Below are positions 1 through 7,687 of a DNA stretch of 12,500 nt, piece after piece. Position 1 is the stretch's first letter; each line of letters begins with the position of its first letter. Made by a program: the position numbers and the translations under genes. The notes under the pieces are model-generated. The model was given only the letters and a program-made list of their open reading frames with translations, did no database searches and was not told the DNA's origin. Origin of the DNA: Paenibacillus sp. FSL R7-0273 (lineage in GTDB: Bacteria > Bacillota > Bacilli > Paenibacillales > Paenibacillaceae); the NCBI RefSeq assembly GCF_000758625.1, contig NZ_CP009283.1, positions 1-12,500 of the forward strand. The letters run 5' to 3'.

Positions 1-86
1 GATAAGATTCAGCATGAACCCATTTTCTTCGACATTTCCACTTCATGGCTGACGCCACATTGGAAGATTTAAAGGAGTGACAGTCT
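1..86 (+). promoter_or_regulatory. 5' leader of dnaA (partial)
   Basis: This is the immediate upstream region of dnaA. It contains the ribosome binding site AAAGGAG (71-77), nine bases before the GTG start. I see no convincing -35/-10 pair and no DnaA box within one mismatch here. The dnaA promoter and the upstream half of the bipartite origin expected in Bacillota presumably lie left of the window. Confidence 0.5.
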
Positions 87-1433
87 GTGGACAGCCATAC
101 TTCTGAATTATGGCAGCAAATTTTATCGATTATTCAAACTAAACTAAGCAAACCGAGCTTTGATACATGGTTTAAAGCGACGAAAGCCATTACTTTCAAT
201 TCGCAAGCCCTGATCATCTCGGCGCCTACAACCTTTGCCGTAGAATGGCTGGAAAGTCGTTATACCAAGCTGGTAGGAGCAACAGTTTATGAAGTAACCG
301 GACAACAGGTAGACGTTAAGTTTGTCATTGAGGAGAATAAGCCTGCAGAGCCTGTAGTACAGCAGGCGGCACCTTCGCCGGTGGTATCGCGCGAGGAAGC
401 GCAGACTCACCTGCTCAATCCGAAATATACGTTTGACACCTTCGTTATAGGCTCAGGTAACCGTTTTGCGCATGCTGCCTCACTGGCTGTGGCCGAAGCG
501 CCTGCCAAAGCTTATAATCCCCTCTTTCTGTATGGCGGCGTAGGTCTGGGGAAGACGCATTTAATGCATGCCATCGGGCACTATGTGCTGGAGCATAACC
601 CCAACAATAAGGTTATTTACATTTCATCCGAGAAATTCACGAATGAATTTATCAATTCAATCCGTGATAACCGCGGTGAAAGCTTCCGCAACAAGTACCG
701 TAACGTTGATATCCTGCTGATTGATGATATTCAATTCCTGGCCGGCAAAGAATCTACGCAGGAGGAATTTTTCCATACGTTTAATGCCCTTCATGAAGAA
801 CGCAAGCAGATCATTATCTCCAGCGACCGTCCGCCCAAGGAAATCCCGACGCTGGAAGAGCGGCTGCGCTCCCGGTTTGAATGGGGACTGATTACCGATA
901 TCCAGCCGCCGGATCTGGAGACCCGGATTGCTATCCTGCGCAAAAAGGCCAAGGCGGAGAACCTTGACATTCCCAATGAGGCTATGATGTACATCGCCAA
1001 CCAGATTGATACGAATATCCGTGAGCTGGAGGGCGCGCTGATCCGGGTTGTAGCGTATTCGTCCTTGACCAATCAGGATGTAACCACCCATCTGGCAGCG
1101 GAAGCGCTGAAGGATATTATTCCGTCCAGCCGTCCCAAAATGATTACCATCGGAGATATTCAGCAGAAGGTCGGGGAATACTACAACCTCCGCATGGAGG
1201 ACTTCAAAGCGCGCAAACGCACTAAAGCCGTCGCTTTTCCGCGGCAAATCGCTATGTATCTGTCCCGTGAGCTGACGGATTATTCGCTGCCCAAGATCGG
1301 AGAAGCCTTCGGAGGGCGTGACCATACAACCGTTATCCATGCCCATGAGAAGATTACACAGTCATTAAAGGTCGATCAGGAGTTGTACAAAGTGGTAAAT
1401 AATCTAGCAGAGAAAATTAAAAATCCTTCCTAA
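87..1433 (+). CDS. dnaA: Chromosomal replication initiator protein DnaA
   Basis: DnaA is the AAA+ initiator that binds DnaA boxes, forms an ATP-dependent filament and melts the origin. The 448-aa product is close to the ~446 aa of B. subtilis DnaA. Visible parts, in order: domain I (about 1-80, with the [10 protein letters not shown] stretch); a variable Pro/Gln-rich linker (about 83-108); the AAA+ core with Walker A GGVGLGKT (150-157), Walker B LLIDD (210-214) and the RLRSRFEWG stretch whose R263 fits the arginine finger; and domain IV with the DnaA signature [11 protein letters not shown] (409-419). I chose the GTG start because AAAGGAG lies nine bases upstream and the N-terminus aligns with the family. 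The origin core follows directly downstream, so expression is probably autoregulated as in relatives, although the promoter is not visible here. Confidence 0.99.
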   Translation: MDSHTSELWQQILSIIQTKLSKPSFDTWFKATKAITFNSQALIISAPTTFAVEWLESRYTKLVGATVYEVTGQQVDVKFVIEENKPAEPVVQQAAPSPVVSREEAQTHLLNPKYTFDTFVIGSGNRFAHAASLAVAEAPAKAYNPLFLYGGVGLGKTHLMHAIGHYVLEHNPNNKVIYISSEKFTNEFINSIRDNRGESFRNKYRNVDILLIDDIQFLAGKESTQEEFFHTFNALHEERKQIIISSDRPPKEIPTLEERLRSRFEWGLITDIQPPDLETRIAILRKKAKAENLDIPNEAMMYIANQIDTNIRELEGALIRVVAYSSLTNQDVTTHLAAEALKDIIPSSRPKMITIGDIQQKVGEYYNLRMEDFKARKRTKAVAFPRQIAMYLSRELTDYSLPKIGEAFGGRDHTTVIHAHEKITQSLKVDQELYKVVNNLAEKIKNPS

Positions 1434-1447
1434 GAGGAACTCAGAGC

Positions 1448-1476
1448 CTATACACAATCTATACACATGTGGGTAG
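1448..1476. promoter_or_regulatory. Cluster of three weak DnaA-box-like 9-mers
   Basis: CTATACACA occurs twice (1448-1456 and 1459-1467), 11 bases apart and so on roughly the same helical face. It is followed at once by TGTGGGTAG (1468-1476) in the opposite orientation. Each differs from TTATCCACA or its complement at two positions. Such low-affinity sites next to a strong box are common in bacterial origins. Binding here is inferred. Confidence 0.5.
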
Positions 1477-1502
1477 GCTTAATTTTATGCTGTTTTGGAG
1501 AC

Positions 1503-1511
1503 TTATCCACA
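1503..1511 (+). promoter_or_regulatory. DnaA box, perfect consensus
   Basis: TTATCCACA matches the consensus at all nine positions. It lies 12 bases before the first DnaA-trio with GC-rich DNA between them. This is the arrangement in which box-bound DnaA is loaded onto the trios. Confidence 0.93.
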
Positions 1512-1523
1512 TAAACGGAGCCC

Positions 1524-1541
1524 CTACTACTAATACTATTA
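1524..1541. promoter_or_regulatory. DnaA-trio array (six trinucleotides)
   Basis: The + strand reads CTACTACTAATACTATTA, that is CTA-CTA-CTA-ATA-CTA-TTA. On the complementary strand these are the 3'-GAT/AAT-5' trinucleotides that guide DnaA assembly on single-stranded DNA in B. subtilis. The fourth unit (ATA) departs from the preferred base. Position right after a perfect DnaA box and a GC-rich spacer supports the call. Confidence 0.88.
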
Positions 1542-1569
1542 AAGATCTATAATAATTAATCTTCTAAAA
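1542..1569. other. AT-rich DNA unwinding element
   Basis: This stretch is almost entirely A and T and directly follows the DnaA-trios, the expected place for initial strand opening. It contains a TATAAT (1548-1553), but no acceptable -35 sits at 16-18 bases, so I read it as unwinding DNA and not as a clear dnaN promoter. Confidence 0.75.
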
Positions 1570-1633
1570 GCATCAAATGCAGAAGAAAAAATCACGAATT
1601 CAACCCCCCAATTTTCCAGCTAGGAGTGAAATC

Positions 1634-2776
1634 ATGAAAATAAGCATTCTTAAAAATGAGCTCAATGAATCGATCGGACATGTATCCAAAGCGATCTCCA
1701 GCAGAACAACCATACCAATCCTGACCGGCATCAAATTTGAGGTCAGCCATCAGGGTGTGACACTCACTGCAAGTGATACAGATATTTCGATTCAATCCTT
1801 TATTCCGGCTGAAAACGACAGTCATACCGTTGTAAAGGTCGAGCAGCCGGGAAGCGTAGTGCTTCCGGCAAAGTTTTTTGTCGAAATTATTAAAAAGCTG
1901 CCCTCCAAAGAAATCCACATGGAAGTGAAGGAAGGCTTCCAGACCTATATCTCTTCCGGCTCCACCGAAATCCAGATCGTAGGCCTTGATCCTGAAGAAT
2001 TCCCGGTTCTGCCGAGCATTGAAGAGAACGAAACCATCTCTTTGCCTGGTGACCTGCTCAAAAACATGATCAAGCAAACAGCCTTCTCCATCTCTACCCA
2101 GGAAACAACACCGATTCTGACAGGAATCCTGTGGAATCTGACTGATAACGAATTTAAATTTACAGCAACTGACCGCCACCGCCTGGCTACAAGAGCCGCG
2201 CACCTGGAAGGAACCGAAAATGTACAGTTCTCCAACGTGGTTATTGCCGGCAAAACGCTGAACGAGCTAAGCAAGATCATTCCTGACCAGAATATGCTGG
2301 TTGATATCGTCGTGGCCGATAATCAGGTATTGTTCAAAATCGATAAGGTGCTGTTCTATTCCCGCATCCTGGACGGCATTTATCCGGATACTTCTAGAAT
2401 TATTCCGACAGCCTACAAAACAGAACTAACTTTGGACACAAAAAAATTAAGCGAATCGATTGACCGTGCTTATTTGCTGTCCCGTGAGGAAAAAACGAAT
2501 ATTGTACGTATGCAGACACTCGACAACGGGGATGTTGAAATCTCCTCCAGCTCCTCCGAGCTTGGTAAAGTGCGTGAAGAGCTGGAGGTTATCGATTTCA
2601 AAGGCGAGCCGCTCAGAATTTCCTTCAACTCGAAATATATGCTGGATGTGCTGAAGGTTGTCGAAAGCGAGCAGCTGGTCATTGCTTTTACCGGAATGAT
2701 GAGTCCGATTATTCTCCGGCCGCTGGATGACAGCCGCAGCCTGTATGTCATTCTGCCTTACCGCACAACTAATTAA
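1634..2776 (+). CDS. dnaN: DNA polymerase III sliding clamp, beta subunit
   Basis: The beta clamp is a ring-shaped dimer that tethers the replicative polymerase and many repair proteins to DNA. The 380-aa product fits the family (378 aa in B. subtilis) and spans the three repeated clamp folds. Recognisable stretches include TTIPILTGIKFEV near the N-terminus, LVDIVVADNQVLFKID in the middle and SPIILRPLDDSRSLYVILP at the C-terminus. I chose the ATG at 1634 because AGGAG (1622-1626) lies seven bases upstream and the protein then begins MKISILKNEL, as usual for DnaN. An in-frame ATG at 1577 would add 19 residues encoded by origin DNA and has no ribosome binding site. It may be read through from dnaA or from a weak promoter in the origin interval. 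Confidence 0.98.
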   Translation: MKISILKNELNESIGHVSKAISSRTTIPILTGIKFEVSHQGVTLTASDTDISIQSFIPAENDSHTVVKVEQPGSVVLPAKFFVEIIKKLPSKEIHMEVKEGFQTYISSGSTEIQIVGLDPEEFPVLPSIEENETISLPGDLLKNMIKQTAFSISTQETTPILTGILWNLTDNEFKFTATDRHRLATRAAHLEGTENVQFSNVVIAGKTLNELSKIIPDQNMLVDIVVADNQVLFKIDKVLFYSRILDGIYPDTSRIIPTAYKTELTLDTKKLSESIDRAYLLSREEKTNIVRMQTLDNGDVEISSSSSELGKVREELEVIDFKGEPLRISFNSKYMLDVLKVVESEQLVIAFTGMMSPIILRPLDDSRSLYVILPYRTTN

Positions 2777-2792
2777 TGCCGCTGTTCCGCAT

Positions 2793-2846
2793 CTGTGGAT
2801 AAGTGGTGGAAAGGATAAAAAACATGAAAAAAATACTTATCCACAG
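2793..2846. repeat. 12-bp perfect inverted repeat made of two DnaA boxes
   Basis: CTGTGGATAAGT (2793-2804) and ACTTATCCACAG (2835-2846) are perfect reverse complements separated by 30 bases. Each arm contains a perfect DnaA box: TGTGGATAA (2794-2802) on the minus strand and TTATCCACA (2837-2845) on the plus strand. The right arm starts a smaller palindrome, TATCCACAGTGGATA (2838-2852), which gives an overlapping 7/9 box on the minus strand. The ribosome binding site and start codon of yaaA lie in the 30-base spacer. No T-run follows, so it is not an intrinsic terminator. Confidence 0.9.
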
Positions 2847-3051
2847 TGGATATATTAAGCTCGACCAGTTTTTGAAGCTCTCTGATTGTGTATCCACAGG
2901 GGGAATGGCAAAGGCTCTGCTCCAGGAGGGTCATGTGCTTGTTAACGGGGAAGTGGAAGAACGGCGTGGAAGAAAGCTCTATCCTGGTGATAGAATAGAG
3001 GTTCAGGATAACGGCGTTTTCGAGGTTGAAGGCGGCGGAATACAAGAGTAG
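2824..3051 (+). CDS. yaaA: S4-domain RNA-binding protein YaaA (RlbA)
   Basis: This is a small S4-fold RNA-binding protein found next to recF throughout Bacillota; the B. subtilis protein (71 aa) has been linked to large-subunit ribosome assembly. The 75-aa product shows the S4 core: LDQFLKLSDCVSTGGMAKALL, then a loop with VLVNGE, RRGRKLYPGD and a hydrophobic end. The ATG at 2824 is preferred because GGAAAGGA (2808-2815) lies eight bases upstream. A GTG at 2803 would add seven residues but overlaps the left arm of the DnaA-box repeat and lacks a ribosome binding site. The gene lies 47 bases after dnaN and 23 bases before recF, so it is probably cotranscribed with recF. Two DnaA boxes flank its start and a near-match (2890-2898) lies inside it, which suggests, without proving, control by DnaA. 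Confidence 0.95.
   Translation: MKKILIHSGYIKLDQFLKLSDCVSTGGMAKALLQEGHVLVNGEVEERRGRKLYPGDRIEVQDNGVFEVEGGGIQE
2890..2898 (+). promoter_or_regulatory. DnaA-box near-match inside yaaA
   Basis: GTATCCACA differs from TTATCCACA only at the first base. It lies 44 bases downstream of the DnaA-box inverted repeat, making a local cluster of three strong or near-strong sites within about 105 bases. As it lies in coding sequence, chance occurrence is possible. Confidence 0.5.
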
Positions 3052-3074
3052 TACTTCGGGGAGGCCTAAGCTTA

Positions 3075-4193
3075 GTGTTTGTTAAAAATATCGGTCTGCA
3101 GCATTATCGCAACTATGGGCTGCTGCGTCTGGAAAGCCTGGGCGATGTCAATCTGATTCTCGGCCGGAACGCCCAAGGCAAGACAAACCTCATGGAGGCT
3201 CTGTTTGTACTGGCTATGACTAAAAGCCACCGCACCTCCAAAGACAAGGAGCTAATCTCGTTTGATGCTCCGGCGGGCTCCGCACAGATTGTCGCTGAAG
3301 TTGAGCGCAAATACGGGGATCTCAAGCTGGAGCTGACCTTGTCCGGCGGAGGTAAGAAGGCTAAAATAAATGGACTGGAGCAGCGGCGCTTAAGTGAATT
3401 CGTCGGCTCGCTCAATGTGGTCATGTTCGCTCCGGAGGATCTGGAGATTGTCAAAGGTACGCCGGGTATACGCCGCCGTTTTCTCGATATGGAAATCGGC
3501 CAGGTGCAGCCCAGCTACCTTTTTCACTTACAGCAGTATCAAAAGGTGCTGCTCCAGCGGGGCAATCTGCTGAAGCAGCTGTGGGGTAAGGAAGCTGCCG
3601 GTAAAGAGCTTCTGGAGATATGGGATGCCCAACTTGTGGACCATGGTGTTAAAATCGTCAAAAAAAGGAAACAATTCATAAAGAAGCTGCAGATTTGGGC
3701 CGAAAGCATTCACCGGGGCATTACGAACGGGGGAGAAGAGCTCAAGCTGCTGTATGTTCCCTCGTTCGGTGAGCGCGAGGAGGAAGATGAAGCTGTTTTA
3801 TTGGACAAATTTATGTTAAAGTTATCACAAACGAGAGAACAGGAAATTAGGCGCGGCATGACGCTGACGGGTCCCCATAGGGATGACCTGTCCTTTTTTA
3901 TCAACGGAAGAGAAGCTCAGGTCTACGGCTCCCAGGGACAGCAGCGTACGGCAGCTTTATCGCTCAAGCTGGCGGAAATTGAACTGATCCATGAGGAGAT
4001 CGGGGAGTATCCTGTGCTGCTTCTTGATGATGTTTTGTCCGAACTTGATCCCTATCGTCAGACCCAGCTTATCGAAACCTTTCAGAGCAAGGTGCAGACG
4101 TTCATCACTGCTACCGATGTGGAGAGTCTGAATGCCGACAAGCTGAAGGGCGCAAGCCTATACCATGTTCATGATGGAAAAGTGGAGATTTAA
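3075..4193 (+). CDS. recF: DNA replication and repair protein RecF
   Basis: RecF is an SMC/ABC-like ATPase that works with RecO and RecR to load RecA at single-strand gaps and stalled forks. The 372-aa length matches the family (about 370). Walker A is GRNAQGKT (30-37), the ABC signature region is YGSQGQQRT (284-292), Walker B is VLLLDDV (314-320) and the D-loop is SELD (322-325). The middle third is Lys/Glu/Gln-rich and helical, as expected for the arm. The start is GTG, with GGGGAGG (3058-3064) ten bases upstream, and the N-terminus FVKNIGLQHYRNY is typical. It ends 16 bases before remB, so the two are probably cotranscribed and perhaps translationally coupled. Confidence 0.98.
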   Translation: MFVKNIGLQHYRNYGLLRLESLGDVNLILGRNAQGKTNLMEALFVLAMTKSHRTSKDKELISFDAPAGSAQIVAEVERKYGDLKLELTLSGGGKKAKINGLEQRRLSEFVGSLNVVMFAPEDLEIVKGTPGIRRRFLDMEIGQVQPSYLFHLQQYQKVLLQRGNLLKQLWGKEAAGKELLEIWDAQLVDHGVKIVKKRKQFIKKLQIWAESIHRGITNGGEELKLLYVPSFGEREEEDEAVLLDKFMLKLSQTREQEIRRGMTLTGPHRDDLSFFINGREAQVYGSQGQQRTAALSLKLAEIELIHEEIGEYPVLLLDDVLSELDPYRQTQLIETFQSKVQTFITATDVESLNADKLKGASLYHVHDGKVEI

Positions 4194-4209
4194 AGAGCGG
4201 AGGCAGATC

Positions 4210-4458
4210 ATGTATATTCATTTGGGCGGGGAAAAGGTTATAAGATCCTCAGAGCTGATAGCAATATTTGATATATCAATTGAGAAATCCTCTAAGGTAT
4301 CTAAACAGTTTATTCTTCATTCCGGACAGGACAAGAAATTGGAACGGATCGGTGAAGAGGAAGCCAAATCCATTGTCGTCACCAAGAATACGGTATACTA
4401 CTCCCCCATTTCCTCCTCCACTCTCAAAAAAAGAGCCAAAATCTTGTTGGAAATATAA
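4210..4458 (+). CDS. remB: Extracellular matrix regulator RemB-like protein (YaaB)
   Basis: This 82-aa protein belongs to the DUF370 family shared by RemA and RemB. In B. subtilis, RemA is a DNA-binding activator of matrix and osmoprotection genes, and RemB (81 aa, also beside recF) has a related but less clear role. The start MYIHLGGEKVI and the end YYSPISSSTLKKRA match the family pattern. I chose the ATG at 4210 because CGGAGG (4198-4203) lies six bases upstream. An in-frame ATG at 4165 would overlap the end of recF, lacks a good ribosome binding site and would add residues not seen in the family. The gene sits 16 bases after recF and 45 bases before gyrB. The regulatory role here is inferred from family membership only. 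Confidence 0.93.
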   Translation: MYIHLGGEKVIRSSELIAIFDISIEKSSKVSKQFILHSGQDKKLERIGEEEAKSIVVTKNTVYYSPISSSTLKKRAKILLEI

Positions 4459-6414
<1,956 letters not shown>

Positions 6415-6438
6415 TGCTTAAATGCCTGTTATAACAAG

Positions 6439-6482
6439 AACCTCCAGCCCTATTCACGGAATAGAAGGCAGGAGGTTTTTTT
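6439..6482 (+). terminator. Intrinsic terminator of gyrB
   Basis: AACCTCC (6439-6445) pairs with GGAGGTT (6471-6477). The stem continues through GCC/GGC and TATTC/GAATA around a three-base loop (6456-6458), with a small mismatch and a two-base bulge. A run of seven T ends at 6482. In the opposite direction the T content after the stem is weaker, so it may act only partly for the convergent ATP-grasp gene. Confidence 0.92.
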
Positions 6483-6504
6483 GTTGTAGGCGGCCATTGC
6501 TGTT

Positions 6505-7377
6505 TTATGATTTGGCTAGCAACCTTCGGCGAGCAGTTCCAGCGGGCTTTGCCTTCTTCAGACGCCCGTAGGCTATGGCGTAGCGGCGGATTCTGCGGTA
6601 AATGGATTTATCGGGAAATGATTTGAATACCATAATTGCCGGCAGTGTGTTTACCTCAAGCAGCCAGGGGTCATGGTGCTGATCCAGTGCTACATCAAGC
6701 CCGATCTCCTTAAGCCCGGGATAGGCGGTTTCAAGCTGTGCTCCGATTCTGACCCCCATTGACTTCAGCTGCTGGATCATACCCGTCATCTCGCCCGGGC
6801 TCATATGCTCTTTAAACAGGGCTTCCACAGAAAAGATACTGCCGCCGTTATGATAATTGGTCACTACCTTCTGTGGTGCAGCTACCCTTCCGAGCATGCC
6901 TGTAGTTTCCCATCCGCCTGAAGGCGTCTTTTGCGTAAGCACACGCAGATCAAACGGCCGGTTGTTATGCTTGAGCAGATCGATGCCCTGCTGCACCAAG
7001 TAGGGACGGCCATTAAGCTTGGGGAGAATGGCAGCGTCAAGCTGTGAGGCGGACTGAAATACTTCAGCATCCTTTGCATAACGCAGCACGTACATAACCT
7101 GCTCCTGCTTGTCAGGCTCACCATCCTCAACTGCCGGAGCATCCTCAGCCTGCTGCCTGCTTGCACTTAAATGCACAACTCGGCGTTCAGCCCGCATAAC
7201 TCCGATCCCGTAAGTACCCCGGTCGGGCTTGATATATACCGTGCCATAGACATCAAGCAGCTCGGTCAGATGATCCAGACTGTATTTTCGCGTTTCCGGA
7301 ATGAAGACCGCCAGCTGGCGGTTTTGCAGGATGACTTTTGTTTTGGCCCATTTACTGGACACGCGTTGAATCCTCAT
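6505..7377 (-). CDS. YheC/YheD-family ATP-grasp protein
   Basis: The 290-aa product resembles the YheC/YheD ATP-grasp family, named from B. subtilis proteins associated with the endospore coat. ATP-grasp enzymes usually join a carboxylate to an amine or thiol via an acyl-phosphate, but the substrate here is unknown. Visible motifs are the nucleotide-binding YIKPDRGTYGIGV (48-60), the LVQQGIDL segment (127-134), RPFDLRVL (140-147), GLDVALD (226-232) and the metal-binding LLEVNTLPAI (239-248). The C-terminus is very basic (RRIRR, RLKKAK, ARRRLL). It is shorter than B. subtilis YheC or YheD (about 360 and 450 aa) and keeps mainly the ATP-grasp core. On the minus strand GGGAGG lies six bases before the ATG. 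The gene converges with gyrB and diverges from gyrA. I cannot identify a promoter; a sporulation sigma factor is possible by analogy only. Confidence 0.88.
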   Translation of the reverse strand: MRIQRVSSKWAKTKVILQNRQLAVFIPETRKYSLDHLTELLDVYGTVYIKPDRGTYGIGVMRAERRVVHLSASRQQAEDAPAVEDGEPDKQEQVMYVLRYAKDAEVFQSASQLDAAILPKLNGRPYLVQQGIDLLKHNNRPFDLRVLTQKTPSGGWETTGMLGRVAAPQKVVTNYHNGGSIFSVEALFKEHMSPGEMTGMIQQLKSMGVRIGAQLETAYPGLKEIGLDVALDQHHDPWLLEVNTLPAIMVFKSFPDKSIYRRIRRYAIAYGRLKKAKPAGTARRRLLAKS

Positions 7378-7427
7378 TATTTTCCTCCCAGCCTATTTCT
7401 TAATTGCAGATTGCGCTCTTAATTGTC

Positions 7428-7456
7428 AGGACAAGTTAACTAAATAATGTTATAAT
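7428..7456 (+). promoter_or_regulatory. gyrA promoter P1 (extended -10, sigma-A type)
   Basis: The -10 is a perfect TATAAT (7451-7456) preceded by TG at the extended -10 position, giving TGTTATAAT (7448-7456). The best -35 is AGGACA (7428-7433), a 4/6 match at a 17-base spacing. The start would fall near 7462-7464, leaving a leader of about 225 nt before gyrA. Confidence 0.75.
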
Positions 7457-7468
7457 ATTAGGATATGG

Positions 7469-7574
7469 GGCTATACCTCTATGGCCATAAATAGGGTCAT
7501 GAACCCGTTCCACTTGTCTGTATATTCTATGTACTGGAGGCATTGGCGGAAAGGGCATATACCCCTAACGGTGC
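7469..7574 (+). other. Predicted structured segment of the gyrA leader
   Basis: Three short pairings occur in order. GGCTATA/TATGGCC (7469-7475 with 7480-7486) closes a four-base loop and has one G-T wobble. GGGT/ACCC (7494-7497 with 7503-7506) surrounds five bases. GCATTG/CGGTGC (7540-7545 with 7569-7574) encloses a GGG/CCC helix (7553-7555 with 7562-7564). I do not recognise a known riboswitch or other RNA class in it. The pairings were found by eye and have no covariation support. Confidence 0.35.
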
Positions 7575-7603
7575 TAAAAGAAATGAATAATAGCAGATAT
7601 AAG

Positions 7604-7664
7604 GCTACCCCCGTTTAATTGTGCTGTTTTTGTGAAAGTAATATAATTAAGGGTAGCGGTTTTT
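7604..7664 (+). terminator. Terminator-like hairpin (possible attenuator) before gyrA
   Basis: GCTACCC (7604-7610) pairs with GGGTAGC (7651-7657), and TTAATT (7615-7620) pairs with AATTAA (7645-7650). The result is a 13-bp stem with a four-base bulge (7611-7614) and a 24-base loop. GG and five T follow (7660-7664), six bases before the gyrA ribosome binding site. The long loop and short T-run make it a weak or conditional terminator at best. Inference only. Confidence 0.45.
7619..7647 (+). promoter_or_regulatory. Possible gyrA promoter P2
   Basis: A perfect TATAAT (7642-7647) lies 17 bases after TTGTGC (7619-7624), which keeps the TTG of the -35 consensus. The start would fall near 7653-7655, giving a ~33-nt leader that skips most of the attenuator-like hairpin. 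The -10 overlaps the hairpin's loop and right arm, so the AT-rich match could be incidental. Confidence 0.4.
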
Positions 7665-7687
7665 AACTGAAGGAGGTCCAGCAACTC

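Larger units (their letters stand above)
1434..1633 (+). other. oriC: oriC core (dnaA-dnaN intergenic origin)
   Basis: The 200 bases between dnaA and dnaN hold the elements of a Bacillota basal unwinding system in the expected order. Weak DnaA boxes (1448-1476) come first, then a perfect box (1503-1511), a GC-rich spacer (about 1516-1524), six DnaA-trios (1524-1541) and AT-rich DNA (1542-1569). The dnaN ribosome binding site is at the right end (AGGAG, 1622-1626). In B. subtilis this interval is where DnaA opens the duplex and the helicase is loaded. Assignment here rests on motif order and gene context. No coding sequence is supported inside it. Confidence 0.93.
7378..7687. other. Divergent intergenic region between the ATP-grasp gene and gyrA
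   Basis: This 310-base gap holds, from left to right: the minus-strand ribosome binding site of the ATP-grasp gene (7384-7389); a plus-strand extended -10 promoter (7428-7456); a gyrA leader of about 225 nt with short hairpins; a terminator-like hairpin (7604-7664) containing a second TATAAT; and the gyrA ribosome binding site AAGGAGGT (7670-7677). No gene is clearly supported; a weak 39-codon reading frame is treated as a finding. Confidence 0.85.

Noticed and set aside
657..1346. Antisense reading frame opposite dnaA (229 codons).
   Set aside because: Shadow of a highly conserved gene, with no ribosome binding site or domain that I can see.
1525..1553. TATAAT at 1548-1553 as a dnaN promoter.
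   Set aside because: The -35 position reads TACTAC, part of the DnaA-trio array. A perfect -10 by chance is likely in such AT-rich DNA, though a weak promoter is not excluded.
1577..1633. Upstream in-frame extension of dnaN (19 extra residues).
   Set aside because: It has no ribosome binding site, lies in origin DNA and adds residues not found in DnaN; the ATG at 1634 has AGGAG at a good distance.
2803..2823. GTG start for yaaA giving seven extra residues.
   Set aside because: No ribosome binding site; overlaps the DnaA-box repeat; the ATG at 2824 has a well-placed GGAAAGGA.
4165..4209. Upstream start for remB overlapping the end of recF.
   Set aside because: The added residues are out-of-frame recF codons; family members begin at MYIHLG, and the ATG at 4210 has CGGAGG six bases upstream.
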